The notes beneath the pieces were generated by a model, which worked only from the letters and a program-made list of their open reading frames with translations, was not told the origin of the DNA and made no database searches. Shown here one piece after another: positions 37,530 to 49,540 of a DNA stretch of 64,000 nt. The position numbers and the translations under genes were made by a program. The DNA is from Sabethes cyaneus (Eukaryota; Arthropoda; Insecta; Diptera; Culicidae), in assembly GCF_943734655.1 (NCBI RefSeq), contig NC_071354.1:179203411-179267410 (forward strand), written 5' to 3'. The number at the start of each line of letters is the position of its first letter. Position 1 is the stretch's first letter.

Positions 37530-37640
37530 GATTATCGGCGGCGGCGGCGCAAGAATCATTTTTATTCGGCGGCGGCGGCGTCGCCGGCGTGACGCCGTTC
37601 TTTACAATCGGCGGCGGCGGCGGCGTGCATCGGCGTGCGA
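37530..37640. repeat. (CGG)-rich segment
   Basis: Several cggcggcggcgg runs within otherwise AT-rich DNA. A similar island lies at 39.54-39.64 kb, so it is probably part of a dispersed GC-rich repeat. Confidence 0.7.
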
Positions 37641-37984
37641 TTATTTTACACCGTTGAATTACCGCATTTCGTATAAGTTTAAGCAAAATCTTTTTTAAAA
37701 TCGAACTAAAATAGATAAGTAAAACAAATCTTAATAATGCTTATTTTGTGAATGATTTTTAATGACCCTTAAATCTTTGAATTATTTTTTATTTGTATAT
37801 TTACGAATACGCGATATGGTAGACACTAGTACGTAAAAGGCAGGGAAGATTGGGATACGCACCCCATCTTTCGATTTTATGCCAAACATATGAACGTCCG
37901 ATTGCTATAGATCGAATTTAAATTTCAGTTTTCTGCCAATGTGTTTTTTTAATTAAGGGATATTACATGCATTGCGTATAACAG

Positions 37985-38165
37985 CAAAGCAAACCAAAGC
38001 CTGGGTGCTAATTCCGTTAAATTTGACCTTCTGTTTTTATACGACAGACCTAAATTTGACCTGCTGTTTTTATACGACAAGTTTCGCAACCAGCTGTTAG
38101 AATACAGGACAGTGCGGGGTCAGCGCTACGATCCTATTGACTCTAATAGCCTCTCCCAGCTGCGT
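37985..38165 (-). repeat. tRNA-derived SINE, truncated copy
   Basis: It matches the body of the SINE at 39.86-40.08 kb: gcaaagcaaa, cctgggtgctaattccgtta, ccttctgtttttatacgaca (with an internal duplication of about 40 bp), cagctgttagaatacaggac and actctaatagcctctcccag. The tRNA-like head is missing. Confidence 0.8.
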
Positions 38166-38369
38166 ATAATAGACGGCGCCTAAAACTTGGCGGGTGAAAT
38201 CGGCAATGTAGCAAATCGAGCAAGAAGTAAAGTATGCCCAGTCTGATGCGAGCGAGTATAAGCAGCATCCAGCGCTTACGAAACTAACGCAACCGTACGA
38301 TAAGCAACCACCGATGCTGCGTGCATACATCCTGCTATTTATTTACTAGCGAGCGCACTGTCTCGAAGT

Positions 38370-38990
38370 GTCTTTCTGCACAACCCGCTTACAAAGCCAA
38401 CAACTTGTGAGAAGCCAATAGCCCGTGCGGGCTTACGGCATACTAGGATATATGGATTCTTATTTTGCATTTTTTGCTTTTTTGTTCATCTTACGCCCTC
38501 ACTTACACACGCGGATAAAACTGCGAGCCCTCGCGAGTGATCGGTGTCAGCTGCTTGGATTGCAATGACGTGCGAGAGCGGTGACTGGGGCCGATAGCTA
38601 ATTACACACTCGCAAAAACTTGCCGCAATGCTTTAAAAAATAAGAGCGAGAGTCCGTAGGAGATACTCATGCCGGCGTGTTCGTTAGAACTAAAACGCCC
38701 GAGAGAGAAAATTAGACCACACCTCAGATTATAGCTTATTCGATCCATGCACCTTCCAGCATTGGACCAAAGGAAGAAGTCACAACGACTACTTGTTAAG
38801 CGTAGCTGCTAATAACCCCCCCCCTACCTCTTTCTCACCTTTCCGCTCTTTCTCCTCACTCTAAAAAATTTCATTACTTTCATCTACTGTCCCTTCGTCA
38901 ATTGGAAAAGAACTAGTGTTAACTAAAAAAAATATTAACTATATATGCCTGACCTCATTTCAAGGTCAAGACAAAAACACTAGGTCTAAG
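38370..38990 (+). repeat. About 650-bp dispersed repeat, copy 1
   Basis: Similar in order to 55.54-56.265 kb: aataagagcgagag, actcatgccggcgtgttc, gaaaattagaccacac, then the SINE-like body with catgcaccttccagcattgg and a C-run, ending in catttcaaggtcaagac. Compared with copy 2 it lacks the box B region between gaccacac and cagattatagc. The class is unknown. Confidence 0.75.
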
Positions 38991-38999
38991 GGAAAAGAA

Positions 39000-39540
39000 G
39001 AAATTTTTATTTTTCAGCCATCTTTTTTCCTTCTTTTTCTTTTTTCTCAAGCTGTGATTAGTTTACAAAGCTTAAATGTTATAAAAGTCTTTGTCAAGCC
39101 TCTACCAATAAAACCAAAAAAAATTGTTTCAATACGTTGTATAGTTTCTGAGAGAAAGGTGAAAATCGTGTTTTTACAGGAGCGGCGTTTTATTCTAGCG
39201 AGATTGTTCCACGCCGCAGTGGAATGCTGAGATGTTCGATCGTTTTTCGGTCATTTTCCGTGGTCGAATCATTACAAAATTAGGATTAAAATAAACGAAA
39301 AAGACTGCAGAATCAAAATCTGAAATTTGACTTTAAAATTTGAAAATTTGACTTTTTCAAAAATTTTGACAGAATTTTGACGTCATGCTAAAGTTCGTTT
39401 ACGTTAGGCCTTTTCGATTCGCTCTCAGTTGGACGCATCTAAATTAAAGGTACATGATAAGAATGAATTCACAAGACGGGTTCACTATGTGCTGTCAACA
39501 TTTTGACCCGCATTTTTGTCAATGTTGGGCTATATCGTCG
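39000..39540. other. No recognised feature
   Basis: AT-rich DNA between the dispersed repeat and the second CGG-rich island. A 39.3-39.37 kb run of aaatttgaaaatttgac-type words is a minor local duplication. Confidence 0.45.
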
Positions 39541-39637
39541 GCGTGGGTAAATGGTTTCGGCGGCGTGGGAAAAAGACCCTGGTGGCGCGCCGGTTCTAAA
39601 TCATCGGCGGCGGCGCGGCGCGGCAGCGCGCACCTCT
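39541..39637. repeat. Second (CGG)-rich segment
   Basis: Contains ggtttcggcggcgtggg and atcggcggcggcgcggcg. It resembles the segment at 37.53-37.64 kb. Confidence 0.65.
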
Positions 39638-39854
39638 ATCTTATACATCTCAATTCAGAACTGGTTTTTGAGTCACTTCCTGTACAGTTTCCTTGCGCGA
39701 GTCTTGTTTTGTTTGTCATTCCTCTTCGATGCCTTCGAACTTTCAACATGTTAGTCCAGAACGTGTGTACAGCTTAGCTAAGGTAGACTGTTCGTAGTTC
39801 GTATTAGTCCAGAACGTGTATACATAAAACAAGCTGAAATTTTTGTTTCATATA

Positions 39855-40078
39855 AATCAAAGCAAAGCCTAGGTGCTACATTCCGTTATCGAAACCTGAC
39901 CTTCTGATTTTATACGACAGACTTCGCAGCCAGCTGTTAGAGTGCAGGACAATTGCAGGGCCAGTTGCTACGATCCTATTGACTCTAACAGCCTCTCCCA
40001 GCCGAGATTCGAACACACGACGACTGGCTTATTGGGCCAGCATCAAACCTCGAGACCAACTGGGAGGCTTTTGTTTCA
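39855..40078 (-). repeat. tRNA-derived SINE with tRNA-like head
   Basis: On the minus strand the head reads gcctcccagttggtctcgag, then an anticodon-arm-like gctggcccaataagccagt, then tgtgttcgaatctcgg as a near-perfect Pol III B box. The body (ctgttagagtcaataggatc ... ggtcaggtttcgataacgga) ends in a gctttgctttg-type tail. From memory it resembles tRNA-derived SINEs common in Aedes. It is the most complete of the two copies in the window. Confidence 0.8.
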
Positions 40079-40089
40079 TATACATATGT

Positions 40090-43050
40090 TTAAAAAATTG
40101 GAATAAGAACCTTATTTTTAAACCTTTTTCAAAGATGGACCGAGAATTGTCTATCAATTTTCATTTGGTTCGAACGTTTATGCATATCTATTAAATTTAG
40201 TGCAATTCAGTTAAAATTTTGCGCTGCTGATTCTCATTTTTACGACGATATTATGTATATTTATACATTAAACCAGCATTCACAATTATCTGATGTGACA
40301 ATTTATCAAACAATAGAACCATATGAATTTTTCCTTCCCCCGACCACCGTCGTTCGATTCTCGCTAATCCGCTTAATTTCCATAACACAACCCGGCAGCC
40401 GTCAATCACCGTATGGCGCCGACCGCGCCGGGTGATAGCGCCATATGGAACTGCAATAGACAACAATGATCATGTAATTGGAGCTCATCAATTATGAAAC
40501 TTATTTTATTGCTGTTGGGTGCGGCAGTACCAACAACAGCAACAGCCTGCTTCTGATTTATAGCAATCAGCAGCAATTTGCTCTGAATTTTCCACCTGTG
40601 AACCGACTGGTGTCGCGGCGTGTGTTTCTATCTCACTTTCATTAATTACAGCCAAGCGACCGGAAAAGTAGCAACCACAGCCGCAGCATCTGCACTGGAA
40701 CGGTCCAACCATTGCGTTTACTCGTGACATTTTAATTACAAAAATTAATAGAATGGAAATCGACCGAATTGTGCGAGTAGAGAACACATGTCGGTGCAAG
40801 GATTGGGCACTGGGAAATGTACCTACCAGTTGTTCAAGCGAGTTGCACCAACCATCTGTGCAACTATTTATCTAACGGTTCCTCGTGCAATGAAGGGATA
40901 ATGAATAATTATGTTGTGACTATGTTGCTCCTCTATGTTTATATCCGAACGACCTGCAATTCGAATAGTTTCCACAAGGTACCAAACTTTTTGCTAGCTT
41001 TTATCAGTAACATTTAGTGAATATTATAGGCTGACAATCAATGACTACATCTACACATGAACTTATCGGAGGAAAATACAATTGGTATTACCGCAGGAAA
41101 CAACATTCAATACCTTGTTTCTGAGAGGGCATAACATGTGTAAACACTGGTTCGAAACAAGATTTATTTTAATTTATCGCTGCCTACAATATAGTATATC
41201 TTTCATTGGCCTAGGATGCACACCGAATGCATAGCTGGGGGTAATGAACAATTAATCTGCAGTGTTTCCTGGCTTCCAACAATGCCAATGCATGCATGCA
41301 TGCATGCAGGGAGGTGGGATTTGAGTGGATTACGGATACCGTTGCCCGTTGGATTCTGTTGTGCAAGCATCAAGAGTCGTAATTCTCTGGCCTGACGATA
41401 TTCGAGCAATTTATTTTTTATCATTTTCCCTTAGTACAACCCTTTATAAGCACATAAATCCAAACCAGCCAAATGTATACAGCTTTTATTGCCAATTGCG
41501 GAAAAGCTTTACACATTGATCCAGACATTTTCATTATCACTATTGTTATTGTCTGCGGTTTTACCTCGCTGCTGAATCAATCGGAAATGAATTCACTTGC
41601 TATTATATTGGTATGCTTGCGTTTCAAAATTGCTCTGCTCTACGCTTGCAATAAACGTACCTACATACAGCGCTTGAAGCCATTACAGATGAAGCGAAAT
41701 CAATTAAAACATTTTATTATTATGTCCCGCACAAGCATCAGCACTAAGAACGTATTTTAAACCCTGTGGAGGAGGAAAAACCTGCTCATTGTCGTCCGCC
41801 CGCCAATTCTGCTGTATAGGATGTAAATTATATTTTGATTACAATCGGTACGCCACATCCACATCACTGGACTGGAAGCCTGTCCAGTCTGTCCTTCTGT
41901 TCTTCCGAGATAAAAGCTTATCTCAATAAACTTTATTTAATCACAGTTTGAGCAATTTCGTAATTTGTTTCCATTGAGCAGTCTTTATTCACCTACTTCT
42001 CACGCATCCTCACGTGTAGGTAGCCGACGTTCGCCTCGAATTCGCATTTCCTGCTTGCCATCAACCGACTCGTACGATCGTCGTGGTCGGTATTCCGACC
42101 ACGGACGGGGCGTAATCATACGGTAGTAGGTACGGCATACGGGTACGGGTACGGCAGCATGATTCGGATCAATCCCTCCGTCGTCGATCCGGGCAGCAGC
42201 AGCGGCGTACCGAACGAATTGCATGCACGTATGTAGGTGGAGAGAAAATTGGAATACTGTGCGTGAAAAGTGAAAATGGCTCACGTGCGGGTTTAATTGA
42301 GGGCAATTTACTGCAAGAAAGTATGTCTCTAAAATGAGACTACAATTTTCACGTGCATACCCCGGGCACAGGAAGGGAATATTTAAGACTTGATCGAAGC
42401 GGACAAACGAACGAATGAACGAACCGCTCACCGGTCGGTCGGTCGGTCCGTAGGTTGAGGGATCATTCAATAATTGGATAATAACATATCTTTTTTGTGT
42501 GGCCCGCTTCCCACAATCGAGAAACTTTTATACGAAAAATGATGAGACATGTGCTCTCTCTCTTTTAGTTATGAGCTTAACGTGATTTTTGAATTGTCCA
42601 TATTAATTCCGTTTGAGATCGATCGATCGACTGCGTGAACGGGTAAGCTGCAATCAGGTTTTGCAACTCGCAGGATGACGGTAGGATTTGAAAATGACAT
42701 AAGAACGAGTGCCATTCTGATGACTCTTAATCTTGCTTACAGCGAGGGACTTTGGGCGTTTGATTTACGTTAATTGTTTTAAGCAAAATATAGCGTTTCA
42801 TGTTGTGCAGATTTTATAGAACGTACCATTTAATAAATCAAATAAAAAATTATCAACTTTGGCGAAATTCGATTTTTTTTGACACATCCTTCAGGAAGGT
42901 AGCTTGTATCTCGCGAAGGGGTCAGAACGCTAATTGCTTAGCGATTTCTAAATCGATTTTTTATATTTGTGCAAAAATCGAACGGAAAATCTTCTACGCG
43001 TCAACTCAAATAAAGAAATTGAAATCAATCATTTCGTGTTTGGTAGGATA
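40090..43050. other. No recognised gene; short (ATGC)n and (CGGT)n runs
   Basis: Contains a tgcatgcatgcatgcatgca run at about 41289-41308 and ggtcggtcggtcggt at about 42434-42448. A 156-residue minus-strand frame at 42000-42470 has no known domain. The stretch 42.0-42.25 kb is GC-rich and unique-looking. Confidence 0.45.
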
Positions 43051-43084
43051 AGACGTCATCAAAACTTTAACGTCTTTTTAGAAT

Positions 43085-43440
43085 CTGTACGTCCCAACAG
43101 GTCGAGGATTTGTACGACGATTAAACCTAGACCAATTTGATGTCTTTGCTTGGAGAGAACGCCAGAGAAAGTGCAAAAAGTCCCCTTAAGATTTAGATTA
43201 GGACCACGAATTTGATGTCCGTGATAGGAAAGTGTGCCAAAAAAAGGTGACAAAACCTCCCCGTCCCAACAAGTTTTCTTAGGACAGTGATAAACCAAAC
43301 AGATTTGATGTCTGTGTTAGGAAAGTGCGCCAGAAAATGTGACAAAAATTCCTTGTCCCAACAGATCGCAAATTCTTTACTGTGAGATGGTTAAACCTAG
43401 ACAAATTTGATATCTGTGTTGGAAAAGTGCTGGCAAAGAG
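43085..43440. repeat. About 88-bp tandem array, four diverged units
   Basis: Units begin near 43091, 43180, 43262 and 43353. Each carries cccaaca, taaacctagacaaatttgat, gtctgtgttaggaaagtg and gccagaaaatgtgac-type words. A partial fifth unit (gaatctaggcaaatttgatg) lies at 45.43-45.48 kb on the other side of the LINE, so the LINE may sit inside this array. Confidence 0.75.
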
Positions 43441-43469
43441 TGAGCATGTGCATTTCATAACCTCTGTTC

Positions 43470-45425
43470 GCTAACTCCTATTCCTACCCACACTAAGATG
43501 GCAGCCCCATCAGCGGGATAAGGACCTTAGGTTAACAGTCTACTGTATCAGAACACAAAAAAGTTGATGGAAATGAAAGAAGAAATCTCTCTGGATTATT
43601 GGCAACGACCTTTAGTATGAAAACACGGACACGAATCGGAACATGGAATGTACTGACCCTTGCCCAGCAGGGCAAGCTGGCTCAACTTGCAAGGGAAGCG
43701 AGGTCCACTGGCCGGGTACTGGCGAACACAAGACATCATCCTGGCAAGTCTTGCTCTACTCTGGCATACGAGGTGAAAATGCTCCTCGAGAAAGAGGAGT
43801 TGGATTCCTACTGAGCCCAGAATCACATGCGGCCCTGATGAAGAGGGAACCGATTAATGAGCCAGTTGCCAGATTCAGAACACGGGTTTGGAATCTTGCA
43901 GCAATCCAGTGCTATGCGCCAACAGATGCTGCCGACCTGCAGGAGAAAGAGAGTTTTTACAGCCAGCTGGACAGCGTGGTTGAGAAAATCCCGAAGGGGG
44001 ACCTTCAAATTCACTTGGGCGACTTTAGCGCGAAGATTGGCCCAAACAACGCGGATGTTGAACGCGTCATGGGACGCCATGACCTGGGAGAGATGAGCGA
44101 AAACGGGGAACTATTTACAGAATTCAGTGGTAATAACAACATGATCATAGGTGGATCGCTCTTTCCCCATAGACCAGTACATAAAGTCACGGGGGGGGGG
44201 GGGGGGGTTCCCGCGACGGTCGAACAGAAAACCGAATCGACCACATCTGCATCAGCCGGAAATGACGAAGGAGTCTTCTTGATGTACGCAACAAACGCAG
44301 CGCTGATATCGCATCCGACCACCCATCCGATCTTGTGATCGCTGAAATACGTCTGCGCGTCGCACGTGTCCAACGACGGGAGGAGAAAGTCGGGTGCCCC
44401 TACGACGTCCGTCGATTGGAGAATCCAGAGGTGAAAAGGGTCTTTGTCGAACAACTTGAATCTCGAGCCTCGGAGCTGCCACCTGGTGGAACCGTCGAAG
44501 AGCAATGGACCAGCATCAAGAACGCCTTCATCACGACCAGTGATGAAACCCTCGGCAAAGCGCGCAGCAGGCGGAGGGAGTGGATCTCGGATGAAACCTG
44601 GAGTAAGATCGACGAGCGGAGAGAGGCGAAAGCCGGCATTGAGCGAGCGCTGACCAGATCGGCTAAGACAGCTGCCCGTCAACGATACGCCGACCTGGAG
44701 GCTGTTAAACGTGCTTGTAGGCGGGACAAGAGAGCCTGGACTAACTCCCTAGCCGAACAAGGAGAAATCGAAGCCGCCAATTGTGATATCCGTCTGTTGT
44801 ACGATATTTCTCGCCGCCTTAATGGTACCAGGATGAATACAAAGATGCCGCTAAAGGACAAAGCTGGTCAGCTACTAACTGACCGTACAGAACAGCTTAT
44901 GCGATGGATTGAACATTTTGAACTACTCTTCCGAGTTTCAAATGGCAGAGACCAACAAAACCAGCAGCGTATGACGCATACAGTTCGTCGAATTAATCGC
45001 GTCAACTCGGAGGTGCCATCGCTGGATTAAATTGTAGCAGCCATCAAGAGTATGAAATCCAATAGAGCGCCAGGGATAGACTGTATTTCAGTCGAAATGC
45101 TCAAAGCTGACCCACCTCTGTCAGCTCAGATGATGCAGCAAGGCGACAGCAAGCTGAATTCCGTGCTGGCCGTTCATGTGTAGACCATATCACATCGCTC
45201 CGTATTGATCTGCTCCAACGAATTACAGGACTCTCTTCTGCCGGTGTTCGTTGACTTCGAACTTCGACTTCGGCGTTAGACGGTCTCAACCACGACTCTG
45301 GGGCGCACTTAGGCGTTGTGGAGTTCCCGATAAGCTGGTTCATCTCATCGAGGCTCAGTACGAGGCGTTCTCGTGCAAGGTTTTGCACGACGGCGTCTTG
45401 TCCTACCCTTCTTCAACCGATGTTA
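43470..45425 (+). pseudogene. RTE-type non-LTR retrotransposon (CFDP2-like), broken
   Basis: A 5' leader (about 43470-43618) precedes an endonuclease starting TRTRIGTWNVLTLAQQG at 43620 and running through CYAPTDAADLQ and LGDFSAKIG. After the G-run at 44191-44207 the frame shifts, and the polypeptide continues from 44335 as LVIAEIRLRVARVQRREEK, with a long basic linker (RSRRREWISDETW, RRDKRAWTNSLAEQGEIEA). After a TAA at 45028 comes the RT start IKSMKSNRAPGIDCIS. A deletion then joins to AGRSCVDHIT and VFVDFE. The sequence ends near SCKVLHDGVLSYP, before the catalytic FADD box. Frameshifts lie near 43690 and 44200. The family resembles proteins annotated as craniofacial-development-protein-2-like, which are RTE polymerases. 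Non-functional. Confidence 0.92.
44191..44207. repeat. 17-G run within the LINE endonuclease
   Basis: A pure G tract replaces a short coding segment between HKVT and the following SRDGRTEN-like region, and breaks the frame. Length may be uncertain in any assembly. Confidence 0.9.
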
Positions 45426-45539
45426 TTTTTAGACATTGAATCTAGGCAAATTTGATGTCCTGAAAATGAGACGTCATATAAAAGTGAGCGGTCAGTTAGT
45501 CACTGCTTTGCGTCAGTTAGTTGCTTGTAATTCTTTATA

Positions 45540-45790
45540 TACAGTCAACCAAAAAAGTATTCGGACAGCAGTGTATAAATTTTTCTTTTAGTAATTTTGC
45601 GCAGTGTTTTTGCAAAGAATGGTAACACATATTTTTTAAAACAATGTTTAACTAAAGCATATTTAGATGCACAACAAAAATTCGGGGAAAAGCTTTCCGT
45701 TTTGAAGATAGAGTACATATAGTTTGAATTGGCTAAAAATGCAGCCAAAAAACTATTCGGACAGTTAACTATTAGTTGAAACAAATGTTT
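45540..45790. mobile_element. TA-type MITE (cagtcaaccaaaaaagtatt), incomplete copy 1
   Basis: TA then cagtcaaccaaaaaagtatt at 45542. The next 170 bp match 52.40-52.575 kb in reverse complement (ggggaaaagctttccgtttt, gaagatagagt). The expected inverted right end is absent. A direct partial repeat (ccaaaaaactattcggacag) lies at about 45749-45768. Confidence 0.75.
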
Positions 45791-46110
45791 TAAACAGTTT
45801 GGGATAAAAATAACAATTTTTCAAATATCCCTCTCTGAATTGCTGACCATTTTTTACAAGAGCTCGGTTTAAGTCATTTTAATATGAAATCGAATGATTT
45901 TTCATTATAAAAATGAAATTATCTAAAAAGATGTTCAAAAGGGTTCAAATCTAGACTGAATACTGATGTTTCGATAGCGCTAGGATAATTGTATGGTGCC
46001 TACCGCTTATAATTATCGACAGTATGCTTAGATTCAATATCCCGGTATAATATGTATGTAACACACAATTACAATTTTGCTTTAATTTTGCATAAAATTG
46101 TTCAGATAAT
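45790..46110. other. Repeat-like AT-rich segment shared with 49.4 kb
   Basis: cacacaattacaattttgct and aaattgttcagataata recur in reverse complement at 49.43-49.48 kb, next to the same gaattggctaaaaatgcagc word. This suggests two diverged inverted copies of one repeat of about 400 bp. Confidence 0.55.
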
Positions 46111-46113
46111 ACA

Positions 46114-46274
46114 CCTCGGAGCGTTCCATGCGCCCCAACAAGGTATGACACTAACCGAATTGCTTGTTTACTTGCTGACGAGTGATTTTCCTCTTGTAGC
46201 CCTTCTCTTTTAGTTATTCCTGCATAAGGGTTGTTGGTGTCATACCTTGTTGGGGTGCATGGAAAGCTCCGAGG
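46114..46274. mobile_element. Foldback MITE, 38-bp arms
   Basis: cctcggagcgttccatgcgc ... aaggtatgacac (46114-46151) is the reverse complement of 46237-46274 with two mismatches. The 85-nt centre is not repetitive. No clear target duplication. Confidence 0.88.
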
Positions 46275-46755
46275 TAGCAAAGATATATATTTTTGGATAG
46301 AACTAAGTGTAAACTCAATAGGACACTGCCTCTAACTTTTGATAATAAATAACAGAAGAAGTGTTTCATCATGCGCCATGCGTGAGAGTATGCTTGAAAC
46401 TATCAATGTTTCCCTGTTGAATACAACAAATGTCGTTACTTCGTAGCGCATAGTGTGCATTTCCGAAACAGCTGAATTTTGCGCGACAATAAATTTACTG
46501 AACACAACACCCTTACTCTCTCATGCATCTCAGTTTCTTTTGTGTTTATCGCTAATCGCAATACAACGTTTGACATCTGAACCAATAAATAGTTGGTAAA
46601 CATTGTTTTTATTTATTGCGTTCATGTTGCGAAATTTAATTTTTTCGAATTGAAATGTCGCAAACAGGGCTTTTCATAAAGCCCTACAAATGTACCTTTA
46701 TAGGGCTTTAGCTTTTTAGGGCTCTCGGATGACTGGTAGTAAGATGCTATGGAGA
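46275..46755. other. No gene; small hairpin at 46678-46709
   Basis: aaagcccta and tagggcttt form a 9-bp stem around 14 nt. Otherwise unremarkable AT-rich sequence. Confidence 0.5.
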
Positions 46756-46888
46756 GGTATAGGAAATGTTTTTACCTTTGTTATACTATAACAAAGGTTT
46801 AAAAATTGGTCGAAAAACACGAAATTGATCCGAGGCCCGGAGGGCCAAGTCACATATACCAATCGATAGGGTTCGACATTTTGAGCAA

Positions 46889-47334
<446 letters not shown>

Positions 47335-47344
47335 ATGATTTTTT

Positions 47345-47930
47345 CTATCGCCTGTTTCTCAGAGATGGCTGAACCGAATCGTTCGCTATTACTTTTGTTT
47401 GAAAGGTATTAATGTCTAGTAGATCACTATTGAGTTGTTTCGTGATACGACGTTTCGTTTAAAAGTTATAAGCAAAAATGTGAAAAATACGTGACACGGG
47501 TTTCTCCAGAACTACATGACCGATTTCAACGATCTTAGTATCAAATGAAAGCCCTTATTAAAGCTTAATTGTTCAGGAATTTTTAATTGAAAACAAACAA
47601 GTAGTTTAAAAGTTATGCTTAAAAAACCTGTTTTGACAAGGTAATAATTATCGCCTGTTTCTCAGAGATGGCTAGACCGAGTTATGTGCTAATAGTCTCA
47701 TTTGAAAGATAATATATCCTAATAGATCACTATTGAATGATTTTTTGATTGGACGTTTAATTTGAAAGTTATAAGCAACCGTATACACCACACCAAAATT
47801 AACAATAATTTATAATGATTTTAACCAAGATAATTTACCTAATTTCAATTATTTTAATATCAAACGAGAGGTTTTGACACTACGAATATATATGCAAAAT
47901 TTCATAAGAATTGGTTGTACCGGTCAAAAG
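47345..47930 (+). repeat. Two tandem 300-bp blocks within the dispersed element
   Basis: cgcctgtttctcagagatgg starts both blocks (about 47348 and 47651). Each continues with a tagatcactattga phrase, a gacgttt phrase and aaagttataagcaa. The second block is more diverged toward its end. Confidence 0.85.
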
Positions 47931-47933
47931 ATA

Positions 47934-48816
47934 TTAACCCTCGAACACTCGCGCCAACTTTTGTAACACGGTTACTCGCGCGCTCAATAACCCCAAACCA
48001 AAGAAAACGTGCGCACTATAGTTTTGACTGGGAAAACTTGGTTTTTGGTTTATCGAACCTTTAGAAGAGTTTCTTGAAATTAAAAGCTCTATCGTCTGGT
48101 GGAATCTAAATTTTGATTAATTTCCCCAAAAGTGAAATAAAAAAAAATATTTTTCTTCAGTGTCAATATAACACATTAATGTGTTCTGCAAAGTTATAGA
48201 GCATATTATTACAAGAAATTTTGTTAAAGACAATAACCTTTTATCTCTACAGCTAAGATAGAAAAATCTTATTTATAGTATACGAATTTGTAAAATCAGT
48301 TTTTATATATTCGCTCTTTTTGTAATTGTTATATGACTTTCTCATGTATTACAAAGTTGTACAAATGATAAAAATACACAACTTTGCTGAACACAGTATA
48401 CCTCTATGTTTGCTTGTTTAGAAACTGTAGAACTTTGATTATAAAAAATACCTTAATTTTGACTACGAATTACTCGACTACCAGCAGACGGATACATTTT
48501 AAAGATTTTACATTTGCTGATGGTTTTGCTGCATACAGACGCCATTTTTCCATATGAAGAAACGAGAGAAAATTCCAGTTGGGGTCAATTGCGGTACACC
48601 TCGCATACTGATTGCTTCGTTTCTGTGATGGCGGTTTATGCTGATCTATTTTCTATCTATTATTAATGCATTGAATAATTATGACATTTTACTCAGAATA
48701 AGTTTATTGAAGAATATACGTTAGTTAAACAACGATTTGTAACTTTATAACAATATGGCGTTGAAAAACCTGCACGTGTTGTACAAAATACAACAGCGTG
48801 AGTAACAGAAGGTTAA
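47934..48816. mobile_element. Nested piggyBac-like element with TTAA flanks
   Basis: TTAA at 47934 and 48813 flank ends ccctcgaacactcgcgc and gcgtgagtaacagaagg, which are inverted with several mismatches. The interior matches 33.96-34.45 kb in reverse complement. About 875 bp, non-coding. More diverged than the TTAA element at 20.9 kb. Confidence 0.65.
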
Positions 48817-49245
48817 TAAAAATTGATGAAAATTATTCAAGAAAACTCTATTGATGTGAATCAAATAGAATGGCATTACAGGAAATTATGCATAGTTCAA
48901 AAACCTATAAACTAGACCTTTACTAGGCAATGTATATGTTAAAGAATAAGATTTCCTTTTACAATTTACTTTTATTTGCACTTACTCATATTAATAACAA
49001 CTTACTTATCCTTACTCAGCAATTTCATGAAAAAAGGATTTATCAAAATTTAAAAGTGTTCCTATTCTGTTCAAATTGTGTAAACTTATTCAATTTTCAA
49101 AATTTTTATGTAAACCAACGCATTACGCAACGTTAACCAATAGATGAATTATGTTCCGAAGACGTGTCGATTTCTATCTCAAAAAGCAAGTAATACCGTA
49201 TAACAAAGGTTCCTTTCACCACTAGGTGGATTAAATCGGGTTTTT

Positions 49246-49404
49246 TTTTATCAAAATTAGGCAGAAACCATGAAAATTAAGTATAACAGAGTAACTACTG
49301 TACCTCAAATAAAATATGATTAGTGATTGTTTTTCAGGTAGGTAAACATAAATAATTTTGATTTTACTACCACTAGAAAAGCGCCATCTCTTGAAAAGCA
49401 ACGA
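49246..49404. other. No recognised feature
   Basis: Short AT-rich spacer after the dispersed element. Confidence 0.4.
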
Positions 49405-49540
49405 TTCGTATGGTGTCCTATTATCTGAACAATTTTAGGCGCAATTAAAGCAAAATTGTAATTGTGTGGTACATACATATTACATATTACATATACATAT
49501 TTTTTGGCTGCATTTTTAGTCAATTCAAACTATATGTAGG
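49405..49540. repeat. Fragment related to 45.7-46.1 kb, inverted
   Basis: Contains tctgaacaatttta, gcaaaattgtaattgtgtgg and ggctgcatttttagtcaatt, which are the reverse complements of words at 46.10, 46.06 and 45.73 kb in the matching order. Confidence 0.65.
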
